Assembly (NCBI GenBank): GCA_016932475.1
Contig: JAFGCU010000125.1
Location: 84,163-148,162 of the forward strand
Source: Anaerolineales bacterium
GTDB taxonomy: Bacteria > Chloroflexota > Anaerolineae > Anaerolineales > RBG-16-64-43
DNA: 64,000 nt
Reading direction: 5' to 3'
Made by a program: the position numbers and the translations under genes
Shown: piece by piece, positions 27,196 to 35,056 of the stretch
Layout: each line of letters opens with the position of its first letter
How positions within the stretch are numbered: the first letter of the stretch is position 1
Notes under the pieces: model-generated
Seen by the model: the letters and a program-made list of their open reading frames with translations, nothing else
Told to the model about the DNA's origin: nothing
Database searches by the model: none

Positions 27196-28203
27196 CTATC
27201 GCCCCGCCTGACATTCTTCATTGGATGGCGGTTTTCTTGCGGCATGTGCGCCGGACAGCCATCCCTTGGTGCGTTGCAGAACCTCCGCGCAGACGTCATC
27301 CAGTGCGCCGGACAGAAGCGCGCCGGATGCCGCCGGATGACCGCCCCCGCCGAAGGAAATCGCGAGCGGAGTCACATCCAATCCGGCGGCAACGCGCCAG
27401 CTGATTTTAATTTTACCGCTGTCCTGCTCGATGAACATCAACGTCACTTCGTGGTTGTCGATCGAGGAGAGGATGTTCACCAGGTCGGCGTCATCGCGTC
27501 CTGGGTATCCGGCGGAAGCGCGGTCGGCAAGGGTCAGGCTCGTCCAGACGATCTCCCCGTCGCGCATCAGGCGCGACAGCCCGGCCCCCCAATAGCGCGC
27601 GGCGGCGAACGACCGCCGGTGGAGGCTGCGCTCGACCGTTTCCGGAAGCGAGGCCCCGGCCCGCATCAGCGCTTCCGTCACCTCCAGCGTGTGAATTCCC
27701 GTGTTGGGGGTGCGGAATCCGAGGGTGTCGGTGACCACGCCCGCCATCAGGCACATGGCCGCCTCGCGTGTGACCGACAGGCCGAGGCCTTCCGCAAGAT
27801 CGGTGAGGAATTCCGCGGTGGAAGCGGCGGCGGGCTCCACCAGGTTTATTTTTCCAAAGCGGGCGTTGGTGACGTGATGATCGATCAGGATGTCGATCGG
27901 AGGAACGGACGCGCTTTCGGGCAGGCTGATCCTTTCCCGGTCGGCGCAATCCACCAGCAGCGTGAGATCGAAGGCGCCGGGCATTTCGGCGCGGACGTCT
28001 CCGGAGCCGGGCAGGTAGCGGAAGACCGAGCTCATGCCTTCGGCCAGGACGGGATGGGCCTTCTTCCCGGCGGCGCGCAGCATATGGGCCAGGCCGAGCA
28101 TCGACCCCAGTGCGTCGCCGTCCGGACGCTGGTGGGTCAGCACGAGCGCGGCCTGACTGCGGGAAATCCGTTCTTTGGCTTGGTGGAGGGTTTCGGCATC
28201 CAT
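27196..28203 (-). CDS. nrnA: DHH/DHHA1 family nanoRNase / pAp phosphatase
   Basis: NrnA-type proteins degrade short oligoribonucleotides and dephosphorylate 3'-phosphoadenosine 5'-phosphate. The 335-residue protein has the DHH metal motifs THQRPDGDALGS, LLVDCAD and LIDHHVTNARFG, and the DHHA1 motif FGGGGHPAASGA near the C-terminus. The ATG is at 28203. It follows rbfA by 46 nt and precedes truB, as in many Gram-positive and Chloroflexota operons. The last 20 residues are variable. Confidence 0.93.
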   Translation of the reverse strand: MDAETLHQAKERISRSQAALVLTHQRPDGDALGSMLGLAHMLRAAGKKAHPVLAEGMSSVFRYLPGSGDVRAEMPGAFDLTLLVDCADRERISLPESASVPPIDILIDHHVTNARFGKINLVEPAAASTAEFLTDLAEGLGLSVTREAAMCLMAGVVTDTLGFRTPNTGIHTLEVTEALMRAGASLPETVERSLHRRSFAAARYWGAGLSRLMRDGEIVWTSLTLADRASAGYPGRDDADLVNILSSIDNHEVTLMFIEQDSGKIKISWRVAAGLDVTPLAISFGGGGHPAASGALLSGALDDVCAEVLQRTKGWLSGAHAARKPPSNEECQAGR

Positions 28204-28249
28204 GCAGCGTTCCGATCAACCGCGGCGTAAGCGCTCCCGCGACCGCGGG

Positions 28250-28600
28250 TTAAGTTCCCTTGAGTTTATCGATCAGGTTTTCGATGTGTTCCGCGCGGTC
28301 GGGGATCACATCCCAATGAAAGCGGAGCGCCGGAAAGGTCCGCAACGCAATCCGGGCGGCAAGCGCACTGCGCAGAAAACCCTTCGCGCCTTCGAGGCCC
28401 TGCAGAATCTCGGCCTGGCGGGCCATGTCGCAATCGACGGCCGATACGAAAACATTCGCTGTCGAAAATTCGCGGTCGACCCTGACTTCCGTGACGGTGA
28501 TCATCCCAAAGCGCGGATCGGAGGATTCGCGCAGGAGGATGTCCGCCAGTTCGGTGCGGATGCGTTCCCCCAGCCGAAGCGCGCGCGCGGAAGTGGGCAT
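28250..28600 (-). CDS. rbfA: 30S ribosome-binding factor A
   Basis: RbfA assists late maturation of the 30S subunit and 16S rRNA 5'-end processing. The 116-residue protein has the KH-like layout: RLGERIRTELADILLRESSDPRFGMITVTEVRVDREFSTANVFVS, then LRSALAARIALRTFPALRFHWD. The ATG at 28600 is 3 nt after the infB stop, so the two are co-translated. Length is typical. Confidence 0.95.
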   Translation of the reverse strand: MPTSARALRLGERIRTELADILLRESSDPRFGMITVTEVRVDREFSTANVFVSAVDCDMARQAEILQGLEGAKGFLRSALAARIALRTFPALRFHWDVIPDRAEHIENLIDKLKGT

Positions 28601-28603
28601 GGA

Positions 28604-30388
28604 TCACCCCTCCTGCAGGACGAAGAATTCCAGCACGTCGCCGACCGCCAGCTCGTGGAAATCCCGCACGCCGACTCCGCATTCGAATCCCTGGCGCACT
28701 TCGCGCACGTCTTCCTTTTCGTGGCGCAGGGAGGCGACGTCGCCCTCGTGCACCACCTTGCCGGCGCGGATGACGCGGATTTTCGAATTTCGCTTTGCTT
28801 CCCCCTCGCGCATGATGCAGCCGGCGATCTTCCCGGTTTTCGAAATATTGAACACCGCCCGGACTTCCGCCCGGCCGGTGGTGACCACTTTCTTTTCCGG
28901 TTCGAGCATCCCGCTGAGGGCTTTGTCGACGTCTTCGGTCAGGCGGTAGATCACATCGTATAACCGCACCGAGACGCCTTCGGTTTCGGCCGCATGCTGG
29001 GCGGACGTATCCTGTTGCACCGAAAACCCGACCACGATCGCGTCGCTGGCGGAAGCCAGCATGACGTCGTTCTCGGTGATGTTCCCGGTTTCGGCGTAAA
29101 GAATGTTGACTTTGAGCGCTTCCGTGCCGAGGCTGTTGAGGGAGGAAATGATCGGCTCGAGCGAACCCTGTCCGTCCGCCTTGATAATCAGCTTCAGCTC
29201 CTTCACCTCGCCGGCCTGGAATTTCGCGAATACATCCTCCAGGCTGACCGGTTTGTGCGGCCCCTGGGCGGCGGTCTTGGCAGCCAATTTCCGTTCCGCC
29301 GTCAGCGTGCGCGCTTCCCTTTCGCTCGGCAGCACTTCGATCAGGTCGCCCGCCTGCGGCAGATCCGATAGCCCGAGGATCGAAACCGGCGTGGAAGGTC
29401 CGGCTTGCTCGATTGGGGCGCCGTGGAAATCAAACATCGCGCGGATCTTGCCGTGAGCCTGGCCGGCCACCAAGGTGTCTCCGAGATGGAGAGTCCCGTT
29501 TTGGATCAGCAGCGAGGCGATCGGCCCTTTGGCTTTGTCGAGTTGGGCTTCGATGATGCTGCCGATTAATTTGCCGGCGGGGTTGGCAAGGATCTTCGTA
29601 TTGTCAGCGGTCAGAACCACCGCCTCCAGAAGGTCGTCCACGCCGGTCCGCTTCTTGGCGGACACCGGGACCACCAGCGTATCGCCGCCGAAGTCGTCGG
29701 GAACGAGGCCGACTTCGGAGAGTTGGTGCTTGACTTTGTCGGGGTTGGCGTTGGGTTTGTCGACTTTGTTCAGGGCCACAACGATCGGCACCCGCGCGGC
29801 CCGGGCATGGGCCAGGGCTTCCCGCGTCTGCGGCATCACGCCGTCGTCGGCGGCCACGACCAGGATCACGATATCCGTCACCTGAGCCCCGCGCGCGCGC
29901 ATGGCGGTGAAGGCGGCATGGCCGGGAGTATCGAGAAAAGTGATCAGACGGTTGTTGTGGGTGACCTGGTAGGCGCCGATCCGCTGCGTGATCCCGCCGG
30001 CTTCGGCCGAGGCGACATCGGTCGAACGGATCGCATCCAGGAGCGAGGTCTTGCCGTGGTCCACGTGCCCGAGGATGGTGACCACCGGCGGGCGGGGCGT
30101 GAGGAGTTTTTGGTCTTCCTTCTCGAGGGCCTGGCGCCAGGCCGGCGCCGCTTCCACCGCTTCGGGTTTGGCTTCCTCGACCTGTTTTTCCGGTTCGGCG
30201 TCGAAGCCCATTTCGTGGATGATGATCGCCGCGGTGTCGAAATCGATCTGCTGGTTGATATTGGCCATCACCCCGTTGGCCATCAGCTGCTTGATCAAGT
30301 CGATCGGGCTGGCTTGAATGCGTTCGGCCAGAGCGCGGACTGTCAACGTCGGGGGAAGTTCCACCATCTTCCTTGCATCAGTGCTCAT
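28604..30388 (-). CDS. infB: Translation initiation factor IF-2
   Basis: IF-2 is the GTPase that places initiator tRNA in the ribosomal P site. At 594 residues it lacks the long variable N-terminal extension of E. coli IF-2 but keeps a short IF2_N module (LTVRALAERIQASPIDLIKQLMANGVMANINQ). The G domain has G1 GHVDHGKTS, G2 region GGITQRIGAYQV, G3 DTPGHAAF, G4 NKVD and G5 SAKK. Domains II-IV follow, ending with the fMet-tRNA-binding region (GFECGVGVRDFHELAVGD). The ATG at 30388 follows GGAGGTGTACG; an in-frame start at 30439 is less likely. It sits between rnpM and rbfA in the nusA operon. Confidence 0.97.
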   Translation of the reverse strand: MSTDARKMVELPPTLTVRALAERIQASPIDLIKQLMANGVMANINQQIDFDTAAIIIHEMGFDAEPEKQVEEAKPEAVEAAPAWRQALEKEDQKLLTPRPPVVTILGHVDHGKTSLLDAIRSTDVASAEAGGITQRIGAYQVTHNNRLITFLDTPGHAAFTAMRARGAQVTDIVILVVAADDGVMPQTREALAHARAARVPIVVALNKVDKPNANPDKVKHQLSEVGLVPDDFGGDTLVVPVSAKKRTGVDDLLEAVVLTADNTKILANPAGKLIGSIIEAQLDKAKGPIASLLIQNGTLHLGDTLVAGQAHGKIRAMFDFHGAPIEQAGPSTPVSILGLSDLPQAGDLIEVLPSEREARTLTAERKLAAKTAAQGPHKPVSLEDVFAKFQAGEVKELKLIIKADGQGSLEPIISSLNSLGTEALKVNILYAETGNITENDVMLASASDAIVVGFSVQQDTSAQHAAETEGVSVRLYDVIYRLTEDVDKALSGMLEPEKKVVTTGRAEVRAVFNISKTGKIAGCIMREGEAKRNSKIRVIRAGKVVHEGDVASLRHEKEDVREVRQGFECGVGVRDFHELAVGDVLEFFVLQEG

Positions 30389-30456
30389 CGTACACCTCCA
30401 TCCATCACCGATCTCCCCGGCGTCGTCGACAGGGGGCATGCCGCGGCCGTGTTAGT

Positions 30457-30789
30457 TCATGCCGTCCCTCCGGCCGATGGCGCGGGATCGGGGTTTTGTT
30501 CTCCGCCGGGATCCAACCGGCCCATGTGATTCTCCAATGCATCCCGGTCGGCTTTAGAAATCTCGGATTTCAACGCCTGGGCCAGCGCGCCGCTCAGCGC
30601 TTTTTCCCAGCATGCCCGCCGGTCGTGGATGTACGCTCCGCGTCCGGAGGCCTTTCCGCTCGGATCGATCCGGATTCCGTCCGGACCGCGGACCACGCGA
30701 ACGAGCGATCGTTTGGCAAGCGCTTCGCGGCAACCGATGCACATCCTCCGGGGGATGTGCTTGGGTTGAGCCGTTTTCTTATGGCTCAT
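30457..30789 (-). CDS. rnpM: YlxR/RnpM family RNA-binding protein
   Basis: This 110-residue basic protein belongs to the YlxR (DUF448) family, whose B. subtilis member RnpM binds RNase P RNA and modulates its activity. The signature is PRRMCIGCREALAKRSLVRVVRGPDG, followed by GRGAYIHDRRACWEKALSG. The ATG at 30789 follows AGGAAACGGCG and is preferred to a TTG five codons upstream. Its place between nusA and infB is the classic one. The acidic, proline-rich tail (GEQNPDPAPSAGG) is variable. Confidence 0.92.
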   Translation of the reverse strand: MSHKKTAQPKHIPRRMCIGCREALAKRSLVRVVRGPDGIRIDPSGKASGRGAYIHDRRACWEKALSGALAQALKSEISKADRDALENHMGRLDPGGEQNPDPAPSAGGTA

Positions 30790-30838
30790 CGCCGTTTCCT
30801 GCAAAACCGTTCCACGCGGTTCGGATGCTCCAGGATCG

Positions 30839-32701
30839 TCAGTCTTCTTCCAGACCGCCGGTCAATAAATCCTTGGACCGGCCGGGTTTGCGTTTGCGCC
30901 GGGCGACGGTCAGGCCGGTTTCGGGATTAAATTCCACGACTGCCTTGGCCTTGCCCTTCTTTTTCTTCTTCGCGCCCTTCTCATCGTCGTCCTCTTCCGA
31001 TTCCTCTTCCTCTTCACCGGCGGCAATGGGCACGGCGGTTACGGCTTCTCCCGCCGGGGCTTCCGCGCCCGCTTCGACTGTTATGGCGCCCTCGATGGCC
31101 GCTTCGGGAGCGGCGGCGGCGGTTTCCGGCGCCTCGCCGGCGGCCGCGGCTTCCTGAGCCTTCTCGGCGGCGGCCTGTTCGGCTTCCGCCTTCTCATCCG
31201 CTCGCAGGTCGAGGATGACGTTTTCGAGCGTTTCTTTCAGCTTCTCAAAGTTGCGCGCGCCCACTTCCGGAAGCGTAAGGAGGGAATCCGGATCCAGCAT
31301 CGCGCGTTCGTAGGTTTGTCCGACCGATTCGAGACCAGCGGCGACGAGCGCCTGGCCCAGACCTTCCGGCAGCTCGACCGATTCGAGCGTGCGCACGTAC
31401 GCCGACGGCGGAAGGTTCTTGCGGATTTCCGCGAGACGCCGGGATTGCGCCTTGCGCCGCCCCTCGCGTTGTTCGGCGAGGATCTTCTCGACGCTGGTGA
31501 CGAACTGATTCATCGTGCTGTAATCTTCCGGAGGCAGCGGTTTGCCCTCCGCTTTGCGCGCCAGCGCGGATTGCACCTGCTCGATCATCGCCGCCTGGGC
31601 TTCCACAAACGGCGCGAGGATTTCTTCCTTGCCGAGTTTCTGCATGGCGTCCGCCGCGGCTTCGGCCACGCTCTTGATGTCCACCCGCCAGCCGGTGAGT
31701 TTGGCCGCCAAGCGGGCGTTCACCCCTTCGCGCCCGATCGCCAGGCTTAGCTGATCCTCCGAAACCACGACCAGCGCCGTGCGCCCGCGCACCGGATCGT
31801 CGTCGAGGTAAACCCCCGAGACGCGCGCCGGGCTGAGCGCCTTGGCGATAAAGGAGGCCGGGTCCGGATTCCATTCGATCACGTCGATCTTCTCATCGTG
31901 CAGTTCGCGGACGATGGCCTGGATCCGGCCGCCGCGCATCCCGACGCACGCCCCGACCGGGTCCAGGTTGGGCTGCATCGCCGCCACGGCGACTTTGGAG
32001 CGCAACCCCGGCTCGCGGGCGATCCCTTTGATCTCCACCATTCCCTGGTAGATCTCGGGGACTTCGGCCTCGAGCAGGCGGCGCAGCATGTTGCGGTCCG
32101 AGCGCGAAAGGATGATCTGCGGACCGCGGCTGGTCTTGCTGACGTCCATGAGAACCGCGCGAATCCGGTCGCGCGGCTTGTAGCGTTCGGTGGGAAGCTG
32201 CTCGCGTTTGGGGAGCGCGGCCTCGGCGCGGCCCAGGCTGACGGTGATGCCCGTCGGACCGACCGATTGCACGGTGCCGTGGACGATCTCGCCCTTGCGC
32301 GCGGACCATTCGTCGAACTGCTTTTCCCGCTCGGCGTCGCGCAGCTTCTGATGAATCTGCTGTTTGGCCGCCTGCGTGGCAATCCGCCCGAAGTCTTCCG
32401 GGGTGCTGTCGACCAGAATAAGCTCTCCCAGCTCCGCCTTCGGATTAACCTTGCGCGCATCCGTCAGCGTGACTTCGGTCCGTTCGTCGGCGACGGATTC
32501 GACGATTTCCTTTTCGGCCAGGATCTGGATCGTGCCCTTGGTCAGATCCACGTTCGCCTCCACCTGTTGGGCGGTGGACGCGTTGACGGCCTTCCGGTAA
32601 GCGTTGACCATCGCCGCCTGCACGACCTCCAGGACGGCTTCGCGCGGGAGCCCGTAGTGCTCCAGTACTTCGTTGAACGCGAGCGCAAACTCGTTTCTCA
32701 T
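30839..32701 (-). CDS. nusA: Transcription termination/antitermination factor NusA
   Basis: NusA binds RNA polymerase and RNA, controlling pausing, termination and antitermination. The 620-residue protein has the N-terminal polymerase-binding domain (1-130), S1 (about 135-200, GEIVHGTVQSVGPTGITVSLG), KH1 and KH2 (about 225-345, with VGACVGMRGGRIQAI and LSLAIGREGVNARLAAKLTGW), then a helix-hairpin-helix-like segment (LPEGLGQALVAAGLESVGQ). Unusually, it ends with an Ala/Glu-rich, then Lys-rich low-complexity tail of about 130 residues. The ATG at 32701 has no strong ribosome-binding site. rimP, which often precedes nusA, is absent. A terminator lies just upstream, so nusA begins a new transcription unit. 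Confidence 0.96.
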   Translation of the reverse strand: MRNEFALAFNEVLEHYGLPREAVLEVVQAAMVNAYRKAVNASTAQQVEANVDLTKGTIQILAEKEIVESVADERTEVTLTDARKVNPKAELGELILVDSTPEDFGRIATQAAKQQIHQKLRDAEREKQFDEWSARKGEIVHGTVQSVGPTGITVSLGRAEAALPKREQLPTERYKPRDRIRAVLMDVSKTSRGPQIILSRSDRNMLRRLLEAEVPEIYQGMVEIKGIAREPGLRSKVAVAAMQPNLDPVGACVGMRGGRIQAIVRELHDEKIDVIEWNPDPASFIAKALSPARVSGVYLDDDPVRGRTALVVVSEDQLSLAIGREGVNARLAAKLTGWRVDIKSVAEAAADAMQKLGKEEILAPFVEAQAAMIEQVQSALARKAEGKPLPPEDYSTMNQFVTSVEKILAEQREGRRKAQSRRLAEIRKNLPPSAYVRTLESVELPEGLGQALVAAGLESVGQTYERAMLDPDSLLTLPEVGARNFEKLKETLENVILDLRADEKAEAEQAAAEKAQEAAAAGEAPETAAAAPEAAIEGAITVEAGAEAPAGEAVTAVPIAAGEEEEESEEDDDEKGAKKKKKGKAKAVVEFNPETGLTVARRKRKPGRSKDLLTGGLEED

Positions 32702-32740
32702 AGTGCCAGTCTACTCCATGGAGGGGTAAACCCCTGCCAG

Positions 32741-32771
32741 AGACAAAGAAAAGTGGGGGATGCCCACTTTT
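32741..32771 (-). terminator. Intrinsic terminator after trxA
   Basis: Reading on the minus strand, AAAAGTGGG / CCCACTTTT forms a 9-bp stem with a 5-nt loop and continues into CTTTTCTTTG. It lies 39 nt past the trxA stop and separates trxA from nusA. Confidence 0.7.
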
Positions 32772-32809
32772 CTGGAAACAATAACGCCGGAAAAACCGTG
32801 GTTATTCTA

Positions 32810-33181
32810 TCACGAGCTCTTTCCGGAGGCAAGTCCGCCGGCCTGAGTCTCCACTTTATACAGGAAGTCCACAACGGCGTCCTTGAGCTTGGTTTCCGGA
32901 AGCGCGCCGACGACCCGGCTGACTTCCTTGCCCTGGTGGATCATCAGCAGGGTGGGAATCCCCTGGACACCGAACTGTTGGGCGTAGGCGGGATTCTCAT
33001 CCACATCCACTTTCACAATCGTCAAGTGGCCGGCGTGTTCGACGGCGATTCGCTCCAGCGCCGGAGCGATCGCCCGGCAGGGCGAACACCAAGTCGCCCA
33101 GAAATCGACGATAACGGGCAGGGGGGATTGGAGCACCTTGGCTTGAAAATCGGCGTCGGTGACGTGGATGGGTTCGCTCAT
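32810..33181 (-). CDS. trxA: Thioredoxin with WCSPC active site
   Basis: Thioredoxin is a small cytoplasmic dithiol reductase. The 123-residue protein has the fold and the active site WATWCSPCRAIAP (C32, C35), where the usual WCGPC Gly is Ser. The cis-Pro loop VQGIPTLLMI and the buried Asp26 (IVDFWA) are present. A short C-terminal extension (QAGGLASGKSS) follows the last helix. The ATG at 33181 follows AGGAG. It lies downstream of two OsmC genes on the same strand, fitting a redox-stress unit. The CSPC variant may shift its redox potential. Confidence 0.93.
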   Translation of the reverse strand: MSEPIHVTDADFQAKVLQSPLPVIVDFWATWCSPCRAIAPALERIAVEHAGHLTIVKVDVDENPAYAQQFGVQGIPTLLMIHQGKEVSRVVGALPETKLKDAVVDFLYKVETQAGGLASGKSS

Positions 33182-33236
33182 AAATGCGATCTCCTGATGG
33201 GATGGATGCCGGCGGATTGCCGGGCTGCATCTATTT

Positions 33237-33668
33237 TTACACCACCGCCTGCGCGGGAGGCGGTTGGATTTCGAAGGATGTGGTTATCTCCGCCGTCGCG
33301 CGGATCGTGGCCGCAACCGAGCAGTATTTTTCCCACGCTAGGCGGATGGCCTGCTCCACCGCCGTCGTTTGGAGCTGTGGTCCCCGGAAAAGGAAGTGCA
33401 GGTGGATCTTCCGGAACGTCCACGGAGGTTCCGGGTCCTGGATCCCCTCCACCCGGACTTCCATCGCTTCCGGCGGTTGGCGCTTCTTGGTTAATATTTC
33501 GACAACATCCACCGACGCACAGGAAGCCAGACCCAAGAGGAGCAGATCCGAGGGTTTGACGCCGGTCCCATTGGATTCATCGGATGAGGAAAGCACGATC
33601 GAATGGCGGGTGCTGTCGGTCCCGACGAAGGTTTTTCCCCGCAGCCAATCCAGCCGGACTTCGCTCAT
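33237..33668 (-). CDS. OsmC family protein (second of a pair)
   Basis: This 143-residue OsmC/Ohr-fold protein belongs to a family that includes thiol-dependent peroxidases and uncharacterised redox proteins. The core is GVKPSDLLLLGLASCASVDVVEILTKKRQP with one Cys in the ASC position. The other family Cys lies near the C-terminus in AWEKYCSVAATI. The ATG at 33668 overlaps the stop of the upstream OsmC gene (ATGA) and is preceded by GGGGGAA. It is a paralogue of that neighbour and precedes trxA, which could supply reducing power. Substrate is unknown. Confidence 0.88.
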   Translation of the reverse strand: MSEVRLDWLRGKTFVGTDSTRHSIVLSSSDESNGTGVKPSDLLLLGLASCASVDVVEILTKKRQPPEAMEVRVEGIQDPEPPWTFRKIHLHFLFRGPQLQTTAVEQAIRLAWEKYCSVAATIRATAEITTSFEIQPPPAQAVV

Positions 33669-34099
33669 GTCGATTTCCCCCCGCCGGGAATGATACGGAA
33701 GGAGGTTGTGATGGGGACCGACGGGGTGAGCATCGCGCCCACGGAACAATATTTGGTCATGGAGAGCTCGATCGACCGCGCAACCGCTTCCTCGCTCAGG
33801 TCCGCGCCGGATACGACAAATTCTAATTCGATCCCCGTATACACTCTAGGGTGATTCTCGGCGTGGGTGCCGCGGACCCGGATTTCCATGGAAGCCACTG
33901 TCTGGCGTTTCTTGCGAAGGATGTCGGCCGTATCCATCCCCGTGCATCCGGCCAGCGCCATGAGCACCAGCTCCATCGGGGTGAGGTGCGGATTTTCCGA
34001 AGGCGAATCCATCCGCACCGAGACACCCTGCGCATTGAAGGCTTCGAACCCGAGTCCGCCCTTCCACTGGGCGGTGATTTCCGTCGGCTGATCGGGCAT
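33665..34099 (-). CDS. OsmC family protein (first of a pair)
   Basis: This 144-residue OsmC-fold protein is paralogous to the gene that overlaps it downstream. It has LTPMELVLMALAGCTGMDTADILRKKRQ, with the first reactive Cys in AGC, and SMTKYCSVGAML with the second. The ATG at 34099 follows GGAGGATGCC. It overlaps the next gene by 4 nt, so the two are translationally coupled and may form a heterodimer, since OsmC proteins are dimers with active sites at the interface. The pairing is inference. It is divergent from scpA. Confidence 0.88.
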   Translation of the reverse strand: MPDQPTEITAQWKGGLGFEAFNAQGVSVRMDSPSENPHLTPMELVLMALAGCTGMDTADILRKKRQTVASMEIRVRGTHAENHPRVYTGIELEFVVSGADLSEEAVARSIELSMTKYCSVGAMLTPSVPITTSFRIIPGGGKST

Positions 34100-34237
34100 G
34101 GCATCCTCCAAATTGGGTCGAGTATATCACCTTGGATGCAGACCTGTCAGGTCTCTACTGGTCATGTTGCGATAAAAACCCGGATGGCGAGACCTGGCAG
34201 CTCTTGTTCGATCCGCAGAAAAGCGGGTTGCTTGCAG

Positions 34238-34243
34238 TATAAT
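34238..34243 (+). promoter_or_regulatory. Possible -10 box for scpA-mutL
   Basis: A consensus TATAAT lies 55 nt before the scpA ATG in the divergent gap with the OsmC pair. No good -35 is seen. A short palindrome AGACCTGTCAGGTCT lies upstream at 34140-34154. Confidence 0.4.
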
Positions 34244-34297
34244 CCCCACTCAGCCGCCCGTACCCGGGAAATCCGATCCGTCCGTCCGGATTATTGC

Positions 34298-35056
34298 ATG
34301 CAAGCCTCTGCGTATACCGTACAACTCCCCGTCTTTGAAGGCCCGCTGGATCTGCTCCTGCATTTAATTGAACGCGCCGAGCTCGACATTACCCGCGTCG
34401 CGCTGGCGCAGGTGACCGACCAATTCCTGGCCGCGCTGCATGTGATGGAAGACCGCAAAATGGATGTGGCGGCATCGTTCATCGTCATCGCCTCGCGGCT
34501 GCTGCAGATTAAAAGCGAAGCGTTGCTGCCCCGGCCTCCGGAACGCGAAGCGGGCGAAGAAGATCCCGGGGAAGCTCTCGCCCGGCAGCTCCGTCTGTAT
34601 AAATTGTTCAAGGAAGTATCGCAGTTGCTTCATAAACGGGAGACGGAGGGCCTGCGCACTTTCCTCCGAACGGCGCCTCCCCCCAAAGTTCCCCCGCGTT
34701 TGGATTGGAGCCGTCTCTCCCTCGGTGCGCTGAAGAAGGCGGCGGAAGTCGTATTGACGGTGCGTCCCGAACCGCCCCCGCTTGGGACGATGGTCGCCGC
34801 GCCGAAGGTGACCATCCGCGACCAGATCCGAAAGATCGTCACGAGCATTCGCGGCGAGGGGCGGGCCGTTTTCCAGCGCCTGATGCGCGATGTCCAGACG
34901 CGGATCGAAGTGGTGGTGGCCTTTCTGGCGATGCTCGAGCTGGTCAAGCGACGCCAGGTCATCGCGCGCCAATCCGACCTCTTCGGCGAGATCGAGATCG
35001 TCCCCACCGAAACCTTCACCGATCAAACCGATTTCGACCTCGAATTCGGCGAATGA
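34298..35056 (+). CDS. scpA: Segregation and condensation protein A
   Basis: ScpA is the kleisin that bridges SMC heads and works with ScpB in chromosome segregation. The 252-residue protein has the N-terminal signature YTVQLPVFEGPLDLLLHLIERAELDITRVALAQVTDQFLA, VAASFIVIASRLLQIKSEALLP, and the C-terminal winged helix (FLAMLELVKRRQVIARQSDLFGEIEI). The ATG at 34298 starts the conserved domain; a longer in-frame reading into the divergent OsmC gene is rejected. scpB is not adjacent, which is unusual. mutL overlaps its stop by 4 nt (ATGA). Confidence 0.93.
   Translation: MQASAYTVQLPVFEGPLDLLLHLIERAELDITRVALAQVTDQFLAALHVMEDRKMDVAASFIVIASRLLQIKSEALLPRPPEREAGEEDPGEALARQLRLYKLFKEVSQLLHKRETEGLRTFLRTAPPPKVPPRLDWSRLSLGALKKAAEVVLTVRPEPPPLGTMVAAPKVTIRDQIRKIVTSIRGEGRAVFQRLMRDVQTRIEVVVAFLAMLELVKRRQVIARQSDLFGEIEIVPTETFTDQTDFDLEFGE

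Noticed and set aside
26053..28230. 725-codon open frame on the plus strand opposite truB and nrnA
   Set aside because: It is a GC-rich antisense shadow; the minus-strand genes there have full family motifs, and this frame has none.
28604..30388. infB considered truncated because it is only 594 residues
   Set aside because: All G motifs and domains II-IV are complete and a short IF2_N module is present; short IF-2 forms are normal in many phyla.
32723..32734. Palindrome GGGGTAAACCCC just upstream of nusA as an operator
   Set aside because: It is a short perfect palindrome with no second copy and no regulator nearby, so there is too little to call it.
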